Positions 16,052-25,073 of a stretch of DNA of 64,000 nt are shown here, piece by piece. A model generated the notes under the pieces. The model worked only from the letters and a program-made list of their open reading frames with translations. It had not been told where the DNA came from and did no database searches. A program made the position numbers and the translations under genes. Every line of letters starts with the position of its first letter. Position 1 is the first letter of the stretch. This DNA is from Hoeflea_A sp965228435 (GTDB lineage: Bacteria; Pseudomonadota; Alphaproteobacteria; Rhizobiales; Rhizobiaceae), in the NCBI GenBank assembly GCA_965228435.1, contig OZ245818.1, positions 3,100,001 through 3,164,000 of the forward strand, written 5' to 3'.

Positions 16052-17659
16052 ATGTCTGAAAGTGGAACGAAAAAGATGCTCGATCCAGATCCAAGAGTCT
16101 GGGATTTCGAGACCAAGTATGAATTGGGGCAGGACAATATCAGGCCGCTTGGACTGGATATTCACAACCCTGTTTTCCTCGTATCAGGTCTGCTCATTCT
16201 GGGCTTTGTGATCGCCGCGCTCACCAATCAGGAAGCCGCGGCCGAATTTTTCGGATGGCTCCGGCCGTGGCTGACAAGCACTTTTGACTGGTTCCTTGTC
16301 CTCTCGGTCAACGCAATTACCCTGTTCTGTCTGGCGCTCATTGTGCTGCCGGTTGGAAAGGTCCGGATCGGCGGCAAAGATGCCAAGCCCGATTATTCCT
16401 ATGCGGGCTGGATCGCCATGATGTTCGCGGCCGGTATCGGCATCGGCCTCCTGTTCTTTGGCGTTCTGGAGCCGGTCTACTACAATTTTTCTGAAGGCGG
16501 TGGCGCACGGCCGCTGGGTATCGACATCAATGAACCCGGCAACGAATATATCGGGATCGTCGGTACCATTCACCACTGGGGCCTTGAAGGCTGGGCCGTC
16601 TACGCGGCTGTCGGCCTTGCGCTGGCTATCTTTGCCTACAACCTGAACCTGCCGCTGACGCTGCGGTCAGCCTTCTTTCCGCTCCTTGGCGAACGGGTCT
16701 GGGGCTTCTGGGGCCACGTCATCGACACGCTGGCGGTTTTTGCGACGCTGTTTGGCCTGACCACGTCTTTGGGTCTTGGCGCCCAGCAGGTGGCCGCAGG
16801 GCTGAACGAGGTCTTCGGCATCGCGCCGTCGCCCACGGTCACCGTGCTTCTGATTGTCGGCATCACGCTGATCGCGCTGGGCTCGGTGCTGATGGGCATG
16901 GATGCAGGCGTGAAGCGGCTGTCCGAGATCAATATGATCATGGCGGTCTGTCTTTTCATTTTTGTTGTCGCCGTGACGGGCGTGGCCACGGCCATCGCAC
17001 GCTACTTCTCAGTCATGGCGGATTACGTCATGCTCCTGCCAGCTCTCTCCAACCCGTTCGGGCGCGAGGATTCCAGCTTCTTTCACGGCTGGACGACCTT
17101 CTACTGGGCGTGGTGGATAGCATGGTCGCCCTTTGTGGGCATGTTCATCGCGCGAATCTCGCGCGGTCGTACGGTGCGCGAATTCGTCCTGTGCGCTCTG
17201 ATTGCTCCGACGGCAGTCTGTGCGCTCTGGATGTCGACTTTCGGCGGCGCGGCGATCGACATGTTGAACGCGGGGGGCGCAGAAGGCGTGCGGGCGACGG
17301 TCATCGACAGCTATGCCCCGGAAGGCGCTCTCTTCGGCTTCCTCAAGGAGTTGCCACTCTATTCAATCGTTGCACCGATCTCGCTTGTGCTGATCGTGAT
17401 CTTCTTCGTGACATCATCGGATTCCGGCTCGCTGGTCATTGACACAATCACGGCAGGCGGCAAGCTTGATGCGCCGGTGGTCCAGCGGGTCTGGTGGTGT
17501 ACGCTTGAAGGGCTTGTGGCAATCGCGCTGCTGCTCGGTGGTGGTCTGAACGCGCTTCAGGGGGCGGCAGTGTCCATGGGGATTCCGTTCACCTTGGTGA
17601 TCCTGCTCATGTGTTACTGTCTGTGGCTGGCGCTCAGGGCCGAATACCGGAAGCTCTGA
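16052..17659 (+). CDS. BCCT-family transporter (betaine/carnitine/choline type)
   Basis: 535 residues from ATG 16052, chosen for the GGGAGGGA eight bases ahead. About 12 membrane helices. The BCCT signature is present as GWTTFYWAWWIAWSPFVGMFIARISRGRTVREF, with the aromatic cage Trp residues. BCCT carriers move quaternary ammonium or related zwitterions with sodium or protons, for osmoprotection or as nutrients. The C-terminal tail is short (ends LRAEYRKL), lacking the long osmosensing extension of BetP, which suggests constitutive or nutrient uptake. It is followed by a terminator and sits in a block with stress and glutamine functions. Confidence 0.88.
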   Translation: MSESGTKKMLDPDPRVWDFETKYELGQDNIRPLGLDIHNPVFLVSGLLILGFVIAALTNQEAAAEFFGWLRPWLTSTFDWFLVLSVNAITLFCLALIVLPVGKVRIGGKDAKPDYSYAGWIAMMFAAGIGIGLLFFGVLEPVYYNFSEGGGARPLGIDINEPGNEYIGIVGTIHHWGLEGWAVYAAVGLALAIFAYNLNLPLTLRSAFFPLLGERVWGFWGHVIDTLAVFATLFGLTTSLGLGAQQVAAGLNEVFGIAPSPTVTVLLIVGITLIALGSVLMGMDAGVKRLSEINMIMAVCLFIFVVAVTGVATAIARYFSVMADYVMLLPALSNPFGREDSSFFHGWTTFYWAWWIAWSPFVGMFIARISRGRTVREFVLCALIAPTAVCALWMSTFGGAAIDMLNAGGAEGVRATVIDSYAPEGALFGFLKELPLYSIVAPISLVLIVIFFVTSSDSGSLVIDTITAGGKLDAPVVQRVWWCTLEGLVAIALLLGGGLNALQGAAVSMGIPFTLVILLMCYCLWLALRAEYRKL

Positions 17660-17700
17660 GAGGGCTGTTCTGAAATGATTGCCCCCGCCCATTGAACTGA

Positions 17701-17735
17701 CCCCCGAAAGTTGGACATCAACCTTCGGGGGTTTT
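17701..17735. terminator. Terminator hairpin between BCCT and Usp genes
   Basis: CCCCCGAA pairs with TTCGGGGG, extended by GTTG/CAAC, and is followed by TTTT on the plus strand. It lies between convergent genes (BCCT on plus, Usp on minus) and could serve both. Confidence 0.8.
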
Positions 17736-17766
17736 CATTTGAGGGCTCAATTCTGTTGGGGTCCGA

Positions 17767-18180
17767 TTATCCCCGCACCACGTATACTGAACAGTTGGCG
17801 TGGGTCACCACGTGGCTTGCCGTCGTGCCGAGAAGATAGTCCTGCACTTTGGGGTTTGCCGATTCCATAACGATCACGTCAACATTGCGTTCCTCGGCCA
17901 GTTTCACGATCTGGCGATGCACCGCGCCTATGCGAACCACCGTTTCAAACTCGATCGAGTCGGCCGGGTGCTCATCGACGAAGGCGGTCAGCTTTTCGGT
18001 CCAGTAGCCCGCCGAATCCCGGATATTCAGGTTGCGCTCCATCTCTGGTGCAACGGTGGCCACAAGAAGTTTCGCACCCCTGCGCTGCGCCATGGCAATA
18101 GCCTCGTCATAAGCGCGATAGTTCAGTTTGGCGTGACGGAGGTTGATCGGGCAAAGGATCAGATTGGTGTCGCGGGTCAT
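17767..18180 (-). CDS. Universal stress protein (UspA family)
   Basis: 137 residues with the UspA fold: ILCPINLRHAKLNYRAYDEAIAMAQRRGAKLLVATV at the start and VDVIVMESANPKVQDYLLGTTASHVVTHANCSVYVVR at the end. The usual ATP-binding loop GxxGxxxxxxxGS is altered here (ESANPKVQDYLLGTTA), losing the first glycines, so nucleotide binding is uncertain. Small Usp proteins often sit beside osmolyte transporters and modulate them; here the BCCT gene is convergent, about 107 bases away. Confidence 0.8.
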   Translation of the reverse strand: MTRDTNLILCPINLRHAKLNYRAYDEAIAMAQRRGAKLLVATVAPEMERNLNIRDSAGYWTEKLTAFVDEHPADSIEFETVVRIGAVHRQIVKLAEERNVDVIVMESANPKVQDYLLGTTASHVVTHANCSVYVVRG

Positions 18181-18568
18181 TCGAGTATTCCGCTGGAACG
18201 CACTGTCTGAAACGTTACATCAACCACAGCGGACTTGCCAACGGATTTGGAGACGCGTGCGCGCTTGACCGGCGCCGAAAGAGTGCGGCCAGCGTTTGCA
18301 TGGCAATTCAATGACTGCAGGGTTGGGCTCGGTGCCGCCGTTCGATACATGCAAAGGGTTCAGCTCAAAGAACACTGGTGGCGATGGTCGGCTCTGCGGT
18401 GTGGAATAGAGCGGACGTTGCCTCATGTATCGTGAGCATCTGCGCACCCTGGGAATCTTCCGGGTCTCGGTAGCGCGTCGTTCGATGAACTCTACAACGA
18501 CCCGCGCGTTTGAGATAGAAAATCGCGACGGCCCGACAGAGGGCATTTCCGAAAAATGGAAAACGCAA
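18181..18568. other. Intergenic region, no recognisable gene
   Basis: 388 bases between divergent Usp and glutaminase genes. Several short frames exist, including an in-frame extension of the glutaminase gene back to 18425, but none shows a ribosome site or a protein family I recognise. It presumably holds promoters for both flanking genes; no clear operator was found. Confidence 0.4.
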
Positions 18569-19510
18569 ATGGCGTACGAGCTTGATCGCACCGAGATCCA
18601 ATCCCTCCTCGACGAAATCGCCAGTCGGATAGCCGGTGAAGTGGACCGGGGAGAGGTGGCGAACTATATTCCGGAATTGGCCAACATCTCACTGAACCAC
18701 TTTGGGATCGCAGTCGCGCCCCTGGATGGACCGCCACTTGTGGCCGGTGATGCCGATCTGTCGTTCTCGATTCAGAGTATCTCAAAAGTATTCGGGCTGG
18801 TGGTGGCGCTCGACCTTGTGGGCGCCACACTGTGGCGCCGTGTCGGGCGTGAACCGTCCGGTGACCCTTTCAACTCGATTGTCCAACTTGAGTTTGAGCG
18901 CGGCAAGCCCAGGAATCCCTTCATCAACCCTGGCGCAATTGTCGTCTCAGACGTCATTTTGCAAAATACGGACAATGCAAAGAAAGTGCATCCTGTCCTC
19001 GATCTTTGCAGAACGCTGGCCGAAGACCCCGAGATTTTAGTCGATGAAGCGGTTTTTGCATCTGAGACTGCCACAGGAAACAGGAACAGGGCCTTGGCAT
19101 TCTTTATGCTGGCCGAAGGCAATATCGAAGGTGATCCAGCCATGGTCACGGAACACTACTTCCGCCAGTGCAGCATTGCCATGAGTTGCAGTCAGCTTGC
19201 CATGGCGACCCGGTTCCTGGCGGCCGGCGGAAAAGGTGCCGCAGACGGGGAAGCAGCGGTATCACCGGAACGCGCGCGCCGCATCAATGCACTGATGATG
19301 ACCTGTGGCTGCTACGATGCGTCCGGTGAGGTCGCGTTCCGCGTCGGTTTGCCCTGTAAAAGCGGAGTTGGAGGCGGAATTGTCGCCGTTGCGCCGGGTC
19401 GTGGCTCCATTGTGGCCTGGAGTCCAGGGCTGGATGACAAAGGCAATTCCGTGCTCGCCCTCAAAGCGCTTGAAGAGGTGGCGCAAAGGTTAAATTGGTC
19501 TGTGTTTTGA
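18569..19510 (+). CDS. glsA: Glutaminase A
   Basis: 313 residues from ATG 18569, the normal glutaminase length; the in-frame extension to 18425 adds 48 residues that match nothing in the family. The beta-lactamase-like fold shows the catalytic SxxK as SISK, then NPFINPGAIV, the Asn/Glu-containing SETATGNRNRA, the Tyr/Ser region YFRQCSIAMSC and GLPCKSGVGGGIVA near the end. The enzyme hydrolyses L-glutamine to glutamate and ammonia in the cytoplasm. It may feed glutamate for osmoprotection or acid resistance in line with the nearby BCCT and Usp genes. Confidence 0.92.
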   Translation: MAYELDRTEIQSLLDEIASRIAGEVDRGEVANYIPELANISLNHFGIAVAPLDGPPLVAGDADLSFSIQSISKVFGLVVALDLVGATLWRRVGREPSGDPFNSIVQLEFERGKPRNPFINPGAIVVSDVILQNTDNAKKVHPVLDLCRTLAEDPEILVDEAVFASETATGNRNRALAFFMLAEGNIEGDPAMVTEHYFRQCSIAMSCSQLAMATRFLAAGGKGAADGEAAVSPERARRINALMMTCGCYDASGEVAFRVGLPCKSGVGGGIVAVAPGRGSIVAWSPGLDDKGNSVLALKALEEVAQRLNWSVF

Positions 19511-19593
19511 AGGCTGCCAGGCCCAATGAACGGACCATGGAAATGCGACGTGTGCCTGCACGCCGCTTCGCGGACATAACTGCCTCCGACGTC

Positions 19594-20460
19594 CTAATGC
19601 AAATTTGCAACCGCGCCGACAAATTCGGTCCACCGCTCACGATCAACAAACCCATAATGACCTGCGTCCAGCCACTCATGGGCTTTGCAGTTGGGAAGCT
19701 CAGCGCAAAGGTGTCGTGGCATTTCCGGTGAGATAATGTCGTCCGCGGTTCCGTAAAACATTTCCACTGGTTGCTGGATTCTTTTTGGCGAGAAGCCCCA
19801 GTCCCAAAGAGCCACCGTCATTTCGAAAACACCTTCCTCGTGTTGCAGATAACCAAGGCGAAAGTTCTCTTCGAACAAGGCTTGTTGCTCGGGATTGCGG
19901 AGTATTGTTTTGGCCTCGTTGGGCATTTGGTCAGCGACAGACTCCACATAAGAAGGGATGTCTTTCAAAACACTTTTGGCGCCGACACGCTCTGCCCAGC
20001 GGATCAACACGGTCAGATGGCGCAGTTTCGCGATGGTCTTTAGATCCTTCAATACGAGCATTTTGGTAACGCCCGGCTCATCAAAGGGCGCCACAGGAGA
20101 CGCAAGCGCTACCTTGCGCACCCGTTCGGGCATGTGAAACGCCACTGCCAAGGCGTGAGGGCCGCCGCCGGAATGGCCCGCAACGTTGAAGGTATCAAGG
20201 CCCAGATAGTCCGCCAATTCCTCCATATCGGCGCCCCAATCGACCATTTTCCGATCCTTCTTCGGACTTGATCCTCCAACACCGGGTTCATCGGCTGCAA
20301 TCCATCGTACTCCGAGCGAGGCTGTTACACTGTCGTCGGGGTGACGAATGACGTGGGAGTCGGAAAACCCATGGCTAAAAATCACAGGTGTTCCATTTGG
20401 ATCACCGTAAATATCGAAAGCGAGGTTTCTGCCATCTCTGAGAGTTATGTGTTTGGTCAA
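19594..20460 (-). CDS. Alpha/beta hydrolase
   Basis: 288 residues of the alpha/beta hydrolase fold: oxyanion HGFSDSHVI, nucleophile elbow AGHSGGGPHA, acid region YGTADDIISPEMP and catalytic His in DAGHYGFVDRERW. The first strand motif (ITLRDGRNLAFDIYGDPNG) is common to small esterase or haloperoxidase-like proteins. No signal peptide. Its substrate is unknown; it is convergent with glutaminase and belongs to the accessory block. Confidence 0.8.
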   Translation of the reverse strand: MTKHITLRDGRNLAFDIYGDPNGTPVIFSHGFSDSHVIRHPDDSVTASLGVRWIAADEPGVGGSSPKKDRKMVDWGADMEELADYLGLDTFNVAGHSGGGPHALAVAFHMPERVRKVALASPVAPFDEPGVTKMLVLKDLKTIAKLRHLTVLIRWAERVGAKSVLKDIPSYVESVADQMPNEAKTILRNPEQQALFEENFRLGYLQHEEGVFEMTVALWDWGFSPKRIQQPVEMFYGTADDIISPEMPRHLCAELPNCKAHEWLDAGHYGFVDRERWTEFVGAVANLH

Positions 20461-20845
20461 GTTGCTCTCCAGAAAAGAAAAAATCTGTCGTGAGTTAAGC
20501 GGGCTGGCGGCATTGACTTGACCCCAGGATACAAGCCGTTCTCACCATACAATAATGATTGGCTCGAATAAGGAAACGCTGATGTCACAATGGGCTTCAA
20601 GCGGCCGATCGACCTGGTGGACCAAGTCACATTGAATTTTGGCATGCCGGAGTGATTCAAGCTCGGAACAGTAGCTTTGAACATGAGACGCGCACTCTTC
20701 GCGCAGCGCTCTTCGAACGAACGTCAGATTCCATCAGGACACTGGCAAGTTTATGATTCTTGTGTGGTTTTTGGGTTGGAAGTTCCTGCAAGGCCCGCGG
20801 CAACCATGATAGGAACTTCAACTCCACCACATTAGCTGGCCCCGC
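20461..20845. other. Intergenic region with short inverted repeat
   Basis: I see no convincing gene here; a 75-codon minus frame overlapping the hydrolase start has no ribosome site or known family. GAAGTTCCT (20779-20787) and AGGAACTTC (20811-20819) are perfect inverted copies. GGCCCC and GGGGCC further down (about 20838-20860) can form a GC stem at the boundary of the duplicated segment. This is the right edge of the accessory block. Confidence 0.4.
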
Positions 20846-21023
20846 GCGGTGTCAGGGGCCGATGTAGGCTGCTCCCGCGATCGGGATGGTCAGTTTTCCT
20901 GTGCTACCGACACGCCCTACTTGCCGGCTTCAAAGATGCCGAGCGCGACTTCGTTGAGAGCGTGGAGCTGTGCTCCGCCCGGATTGCCCGCGGCGGTTTC
21001 GAGCGTTTCCACAAAGCTGCTGA
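20846..21023. repeat. Intact copy of the duplicated 3' gene end
   Basis: This segment, comprising the last codons and downstream flank of the small gene at 20917-21237, is the full-length partner of the decayed copy at 14281-14444, in direct orientation. The two copies bracket the roughly 6.4 kb LysR-to-hydrolase block. Confidence 0.7.
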
Positions 21024-21237
21024 AGCGATCGAACTCGCGTCCCGCGGTTTGACTGAGCAGGGGCTGGTCGCCGTAGGTTTCGATGAACTGATCGGCGGCG
21101 ACCGCCAGGAGAAAATGGAACACAGCCAGTTCCGGATTTTGCTGAATGTTCTCGTGGGCCTGACGGGAGCAGTCCAGATAGGCGCGAACGCCCTTGCCGT
21201 TCTTTTCGACAATTCCTTCAAGGTCGAGCAGTTTCAT
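20917..21237 (-). CDS. Conserved small protein of unknown function downstream of pyrE
   Basis: 106 residues, soluble, mostly helical, with no signal peptide or membrane segment (DLEGIVEKNGKGVRAYLDCS, LAVFHFLLAVAADQFIETYG). I do not recognise the family. It starts four bases after the pyrE stop on the same strand, so it is the last gene of the pyrimidine operon. Its 3' end is duplicated at 14281-14444, which implies that the neighbouring accessory block was inserted at or recombined through this end. Confidence 0.65.
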   Translation of the reverse strand: MKLLDLEGIVEKNGKGVRAYLDCSRQAHENIQQNPELAVFHFLLAVAADQFIETYGDQPLLSQTAGREFDRFSSFVETLETAAGNPGGAQLHALNEVALGIFEAGK

Positions 21238-21241
21238 CGTC

Positions 21242-21952
21242 TCACTCCTTCAAATCCAACGCGGGAATTTCGGTCGCTCCACCGTTGTTTCCCGACCAGG
21301 TCAGCGGATCTTCCAGAAAGGCCTCGACTTCGCTCAAGGTCTCCGGGTCGAAGTAACCCTGGGCCTTGCAAACAGCGAGGACATCCCGCCAGGTGGCCAG
21401 GTAGTGGAGCCGCATGCCGATGCGGTCGAGCACCTCATGCGTCTGCGGAAAGATGTCGTAGAAGAAGACCACAATCGTATCTGAAATCTCGGCGCCGGCC
21501 CGCCTTAGCGCTTCGCAGAAATTGATCTTGCTGCCGCCATCAGTCGTCAGGTCTTCGACAAGGAGAACCCGTTGCCCTTCGAGAATTTCTCCCTCGATCT
21601 GCGCATCGCGGCCAAACCCCTTCGGCTTCTTGCGCACATATTGCATCGGCAGGTTCAGCTTATGGGCGAGCCAGGCAGCGAACGGAATACCGGCCGTTTC
21701 GCCGCCGGCGACCGTGTCGAACCGTTCGAAGCCGACCTCGCGCAGGATGACCGAGGCGGCGAAATCCATCAGGGTGTCCCGGATCCTCGGATAGGAAATC
21801 AGTTTTCGGCAGTCGATATAGACGGGGCTTGCCAGCCCCGAGGTGAACATGAAGGGCTTGTCGGCGCGGAAGTGAACCGCATTGATCTCGAGCAGCATCT
21901 TCGCCGTCATCTCGGCGATCAATTCTCGATCAGGAAAAGAACTGGTCGTCAT
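21242..21952 (-). CDS. pyrE: Orotate phosphoribosyltransferase
   Basis: 236 residues from ATG 21952 (AAGGAC ahead). The PRPP-binding motif is VLLVEDLTTDGGSK and the flexible catalytic loop is VRKKPKGFGRDAQIEG with the lysines that contact pyrophosphate. It joins orotate to PRPP to make orotidine 5'-monophosphate. The C-terminal ~25 residues (NNGGATEIPALDLKE end) are longer than in the compact E. coli enzyme, as is usual in Hyphomicrobiales. It follows genes for a carbamoylase-like hydrolase and a class 1B dihydroorotate dehydrogenase, so here orotate may come from outside or from an unusual dehydrogenase. Confidence 0.9.
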   Translation of the reverse strand: MTTSSFPDRELIAEMTAKMLLEINAVHFRADKPFMFTSGLASPVYIDCRKLISYPRIRDTLMDFAASVILREVGFERFDTVAGGETAGIPFAAWLAHKLNLPMQYVRKKPKGFGRDAQIEGEILEGQRVLLVEDLTTDGGSKINFCEALRRAGAEISDTIVVFFYDIFPQTHEVLDRIGMRLHYLATWRDVLAVCKAQGYFDPETLSEVEAFLEDPLTWSGNNGGATEIPALDLKE

Positions 21953-21992
21953 TGTTATGTCCTTGTTGCTGCTTCTGACCGGTCCGACGAAC

Positions 21993-23279
21993 TCATCCCG
22001 TCCGTCCCACCAGGGTCTCGAAGATGATGTCGGCGCCATGAATGAAATCGCCGATATCCATCGCCTCTTGCGGGTTGTGTGATCCGTTTTGATTGCGAAC
22101 GAAGATCATGCCCGTCGGGATGCCGGCATTGGCGAAAACGGCGGCGTCGTGGCCACCACCGGACGGCATGACGAATGGCTCAAGATCGAGGCGTTCCATG
22201 GCCCCGGTCATCTGGTCGAGGATGTCGCCGTTGCACAAAGCCGGGGGCGTTAGCATTTCTTCGTCCAGATCGAACCGAACCCTGCGTGTCCGTTCGATGG
22301 TGGCGATTTCCTGGGCGACGAGCGCGCGCATTTCATCCAGGGCGAGTGCGCTCTGGCTTCGAATATCGAGACTGAAATCAACCAGATCGGGAATGCGCGC
22401 CAGGGCGTGCCGCTTGGGGTCAGTGGCGACAGTCCCGCAGGTCAGCACGAGGTCCTCGCCTTTCTGGAGAACCGTCAGCCAGCTATCGTCGAGCCGGGAC
22501 AACAGATCCGCCATCGCCAGGACCGGATCTCGGCGAAATGCCCTGGGAACGGCGCCGGAATGACCGGCTTCCCCGATGCAGCGGATCCTCTTGTGCCGAA
22601 TGTTTCCCCGAATACCGGAAACCGCTGCCGCCGGCAGCTTCTTTTCGATCAGCAGAGGGCCTTGCTCGATGTGAAGTTCCAGATATCCGAGAATGGATGC
22701 CGGGTCGATCAGCGGCTGCTGGGCGCGGACGCGTTGCATGTCCACTCCGACGGCTTGCATGTGGTCATCGAGGCTGCGCCCGTCGGCCTTGTGTGCCGCG
22801 GTGAGTTCGTTGTCGTGCAATTCTCCTAGAAGCGCCTTGGAGGCGGTGTAGCAAGGGCCGAACCAGGCGCTTTCCTCGCCGCGAAGCGCGATCACCTTCA
22901 CGGGGTGGGCGAATTCGATCGTCTCTTGCTTGGCCCGAACAAGACAAAGAATCCCGGCCACGACGCCTGCCAGGCCGTCATAGTTCCCACCCCTCGGAAC
23001 GCTGTCGACATGCGAGCCGACGAGCATGAAGCGATCGGAATCGGCATCCTTCGGCAAGGAGATCACGAGATTCTGTCCCGCGTCGTAACGGACCGCCAAC
23101 CCCGCGCTGCGGGCGTAATTCTCCAGGTAGGCGAGCGTCCTGGTTTCAGTCTGCGAATACGCCGGCCTGCTGACACCCTCGGTATCGGCCGACAGCAAGG
23201 CGATGTCCGCGAACAGACCGGCGGCTATGTCGTCGACGCCGCTTGTTGGATGGCCGGAGTGTCTGGCAGGGGCGGCCAT
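21993..23279 (-). CDS. M20-family N-carbamoyl amino acid hydrolase (ureidosuccinase-like)
   Basis: 428 residues from ATG 23279, which overlaps the dehydrogenase stop as ATGA. It belongs to the Zn-dependent hydantoinase/carbamoylase family. Motifs: GSHVDSVPRGGNYDG (metal His and Asp), RGEESAWFG (bridging Glu), ELHIEQGP (metal His), GEAGHSGAVP and MPSGGGHDAA near the C-terminus, with a lid domain between. Family members release CO2 and ammonia from N-carbamoyl-beta-alanine, N-carbamoyl-L-amino acids or allantoate. Beside orotate-handling genes, N-carbamoyl-L-aspartate is a reasonable substrate, which is inference from context. Confidence 0.82.
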   Translation of the reverse strand: MAAPARHSGHPTSGVDDIAAGLFADIALLSADTEGVSRPAYSQTETRTLAYLENYARSAGLAVRYDAGQNLVISLPKDADSDRFMLVGSHVDSVPRGGNYDGLAGVVAGILCLVRAKQETIEFAHPVKVIALRGEESAWFGPCYTASKALLGELHDNELTAAHKADGRSLDDHMQAVGVDMQRVRAQQPLIDPASILGYLELHIEQGPLLIEKKLPAAAVSGIRGNIRHKRIRCIGEAGHSGAVPRAFRRDPVLAMADLLSRLDDSWLTVLQKGEDLVLTCGTVATDPKRHALARIPDLVDFSLDIRSQSALALDEMRALVAQEIATIERTRRVRFDLDEEMLTPPALCNGDILDQMTGAMERLDLEPFVMPSGGGHDAAVFANAGIPTGMIFVRNQNGSHNPQEAMDIGDFIHGADIIFETLVGRTG

Positions 23280-24223
23280 CAGGGTGCCGCTTCCATGAAC
23301 ACGACGCCGTCGGCGGCTTCCCCATCTCGAACGGATCCCACCAGCTCGCCAACCCTGGCGAGACCTTCCACCTCCAGGTAATCGGCCAGATCGCCGATCA
23401 GGTGGACCATGGCGCACGGGCTGATGAACGTGGCGGTGCCTATTTGAACCGCGGTGGCGCCGGCGATCAGGTATTCGACGACATCCTCGACGGTGGTGAT
23501 GCCGCCGCAGCCGATGATTGGAATATCGACCGATTTGGCGCACTGATAGGCCATCCTTAGCGCGATCGGCTTGAGCGCCGGACCGGAAAGGCCTCCCATC
23601 AAATTGCCAAGCTTCGGCCTCCTCGAGCGAATGTCGATGGCCATTGCGAGGAGCGTGTTGGAGACAACGAGAGCGTCGGCGCCGCACTCCTCCGCCGCCT
23701 TTGCGACTTCCGTCGTCTCACCCGTGTTGGGTGTGAGCTTGGCCCAAAGCGGCAGGTCCGTGGCATCACGCAGCCTTCGCATGACCCTCTCGGTGGTGGA
23801 GGGCCGGATGGCGAACGCCTTTCCGTCCTCCTCGATATTCGGGCAGGAAATGTTGACTTCGATCGCGCTGACGCCGGGGACCGAAACGTCCTCGCACAAC
23901 CGGGCAAACTCATCGGCGCTTCCGGCCGAAATGCTGATGACAAGCGGTGCCTGATACTCGGCGTAGAACGGAAGCACCTTTGCCTTGAAAGCGTCGACGC
24001 CCTTGCTCGGTATACCGATGGAATTGAGCATCGAGCCGCGCACTTCACAGACGCGTGGAGTGGGGTTGCCGCCGCGCTTTTCACGGGTGATCGTTTTGGT
24101 CACGTGGGCACCGAGAACGTCCAGGTCAAAAACCTCGGCCAGGTCTTCGGAAAACGTGCCCGATGCGGGCATGATCGGGTTTTTCAGCGTCAGGGTGCCG
24201 ATCCTGGTCGTAAGATCTACCAT
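23279..24223 (-). CDS. Dihydroorotate dehydrogenase, class 1B-like catalytic subunit
   Basis: 314 residues from ATG 24223; the longer frame reaches into the upstream gene. FMN TIM-barrel with KNPIMPASGTF, KTITREKRGGNPTPR, the active-site segment VNISCPN with the class 1 catalytic Cys, SNTLLAMAIDI and GCGGITTVEDVVEYLIAGATAVQIGT for FMN phosphate. The PyrK-like partner encoded immediately upstream (overlap 7 bases) marks it as class 1B, which couples dihydroorotate/orotate to NAD(H) and can run in either direction. Hyphomicrobiales normally use the quinone-linked class 2 PyrD for synthesis, so this copy is likely specialised, perhaps for orotate breakdown. Dihydropyrimidine dehydrogenase is a related alternative. 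Confidence 0.85.
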   Translation of the reverse strand: MVDLTTRIGTLTLKNPIMPASGTFSEDLAEVFDLDVLGAHVTKTITREKRGGNPTPRVCEVRGSMLNSIGIPSKGVDAFKAKVLPFYAEYQAPLVISISAGSADEFARLCEDVSVPGVSAIEVNISCPNIEEDGKAFAIRPSTTERVMRRLRDATDLPLWAKLTPNTGETTEVAKAAEECGADALVVSNTLLAMAIDIRSRRPKLGNLMGGLSGPALKPIALRMAYQCAKSVDIPIIGCGGITTVEDVVEYLIAGATAVQIGTATFISPCAMVHLIGDLADYLEVEGLARVGELVGSVRDGEAADGVVFMEAAP

Positions 24224-25062
24224 CCCATCGCCTCCTGCAGATCGAAAACCGGTCCTTCCCGGCATACCCGCTGATGGACGATCTCGCCTTGCTTGCGGAA
24301 CGAGCGGACGCAGCACTGGCACATGCCGATGCCGCAGGCCATCTGCTGTTCCAACGCGATCTCGCCGGGGATGCCGTGCTGTGCACCGATCGACTGCAGC
24401 AGCCTGAGGAGCCGGTTGGAGCCGCAGGTGAAAAAGGCGTCCACCCCTTCGGTGCTGATCCGTTTTTCGATGAGGCCGCGCAGGCTCTCGACGTCGGAGG
24501 TCCGCTCACTGTCGGTCACCGTGATGACGTTTGCGCCGAGCGCGCGAAAGTGATCGACGGACATGAGAACGCCCGGCGAGCGAGCGCTGCAAATCGCGGT
24601 CAGATTTCGTCCCAGATGCCTGGCTTCCCGGGCAAGTGGCGCCAGGGTCGCAAGACCGACGCCGCGCGCCACCATCAGCAGGTTTTGCCACTCGTTTCTG
24701 ATCCGGAAACCGCGACCCAGCGGACCGAGAACATCCAGGGTCTCGCCAGGTCCCAATTGCGCGATCGCGGCCGTCCCTTCGCCGGCAACCTTATAGAGAA
24801 AGTGCAGTTCTCTTCGGTGCGGGTCGTACCCGTAGATGCTCATCGGGCGGCGCAGATACGGTTGCAAGCCGGGTTGCGTGGGGCACAGGAGATGAAAGAA
24901 CTGGCCTGGCTGACAATCGAGCACAGGATCAGGAGCATCAAGGACAAGCAGCCGGTAATCGCCGTTGACGGCGGTGTTGGTCTTGACGATACAACGGGCT
25001 TCGAAAACGCGCGCTTTTTCGAATGCCGAATGGGTCGGGGAATCCTGAATCGCAACGGACAC
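24217..25062 (-). CDS. PyrK-like iron-sulfur flavoprotein subunit
   Basis: 281 residues from GTG 25062 with GAGGAG about 8 bases ahead; the frame extends far upstream only as a shadow of the dctM gene. It has the ferredoxin-reductase-type layout of the class 1B electron transfer subunit: an FAD domain with YLRRPMSIYGYD, an NAD domain (NLLMVARGVGLATLAPLAREA) and a C-terminal [2Fe-2S] loop CGIGMCQCC plus a later Cys. The second glycine-rich motif is GRGVG changed to ARGVG, a small departure. It would shuttle electrons between NAD(H) and the FMN subunit. Confidence 0.85.
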   Translation of the reverse strand: MSVAIQDSPTHSAFEKARVFEARCIVKTNTAVNGDYRLLVLDAPDPVLDCQPGQFFHLLCPTQPGLQPYLRRPMSIYGYDPHRRELHFLYKVAGEGTAAIAQLGPGETLDVLGPLGRGFRIRNEWQNLLMVARGVGLATLAPLAREARHLGRNLTAICSARSPGVLMSVDHFRALGANVITVTDSERTSDVESLRGLIEKRISTEGVDAFFTCGSNRLLRLLQSIGAQHGIPGEIALEQQMACGIGMCQCCVRSFRKQGEIVHQRVCREGPVFDLQEAMGW

Positions 25063-25073
25063 GGGTCTGCTCC

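Noticed and set aside
20457..20684. A 75-codon minus frame upstream of the alpha/beta hydrolase
   Set aside because: No ribosome site, overlaps the hydrolase start and matches no family; treated as intergenic.
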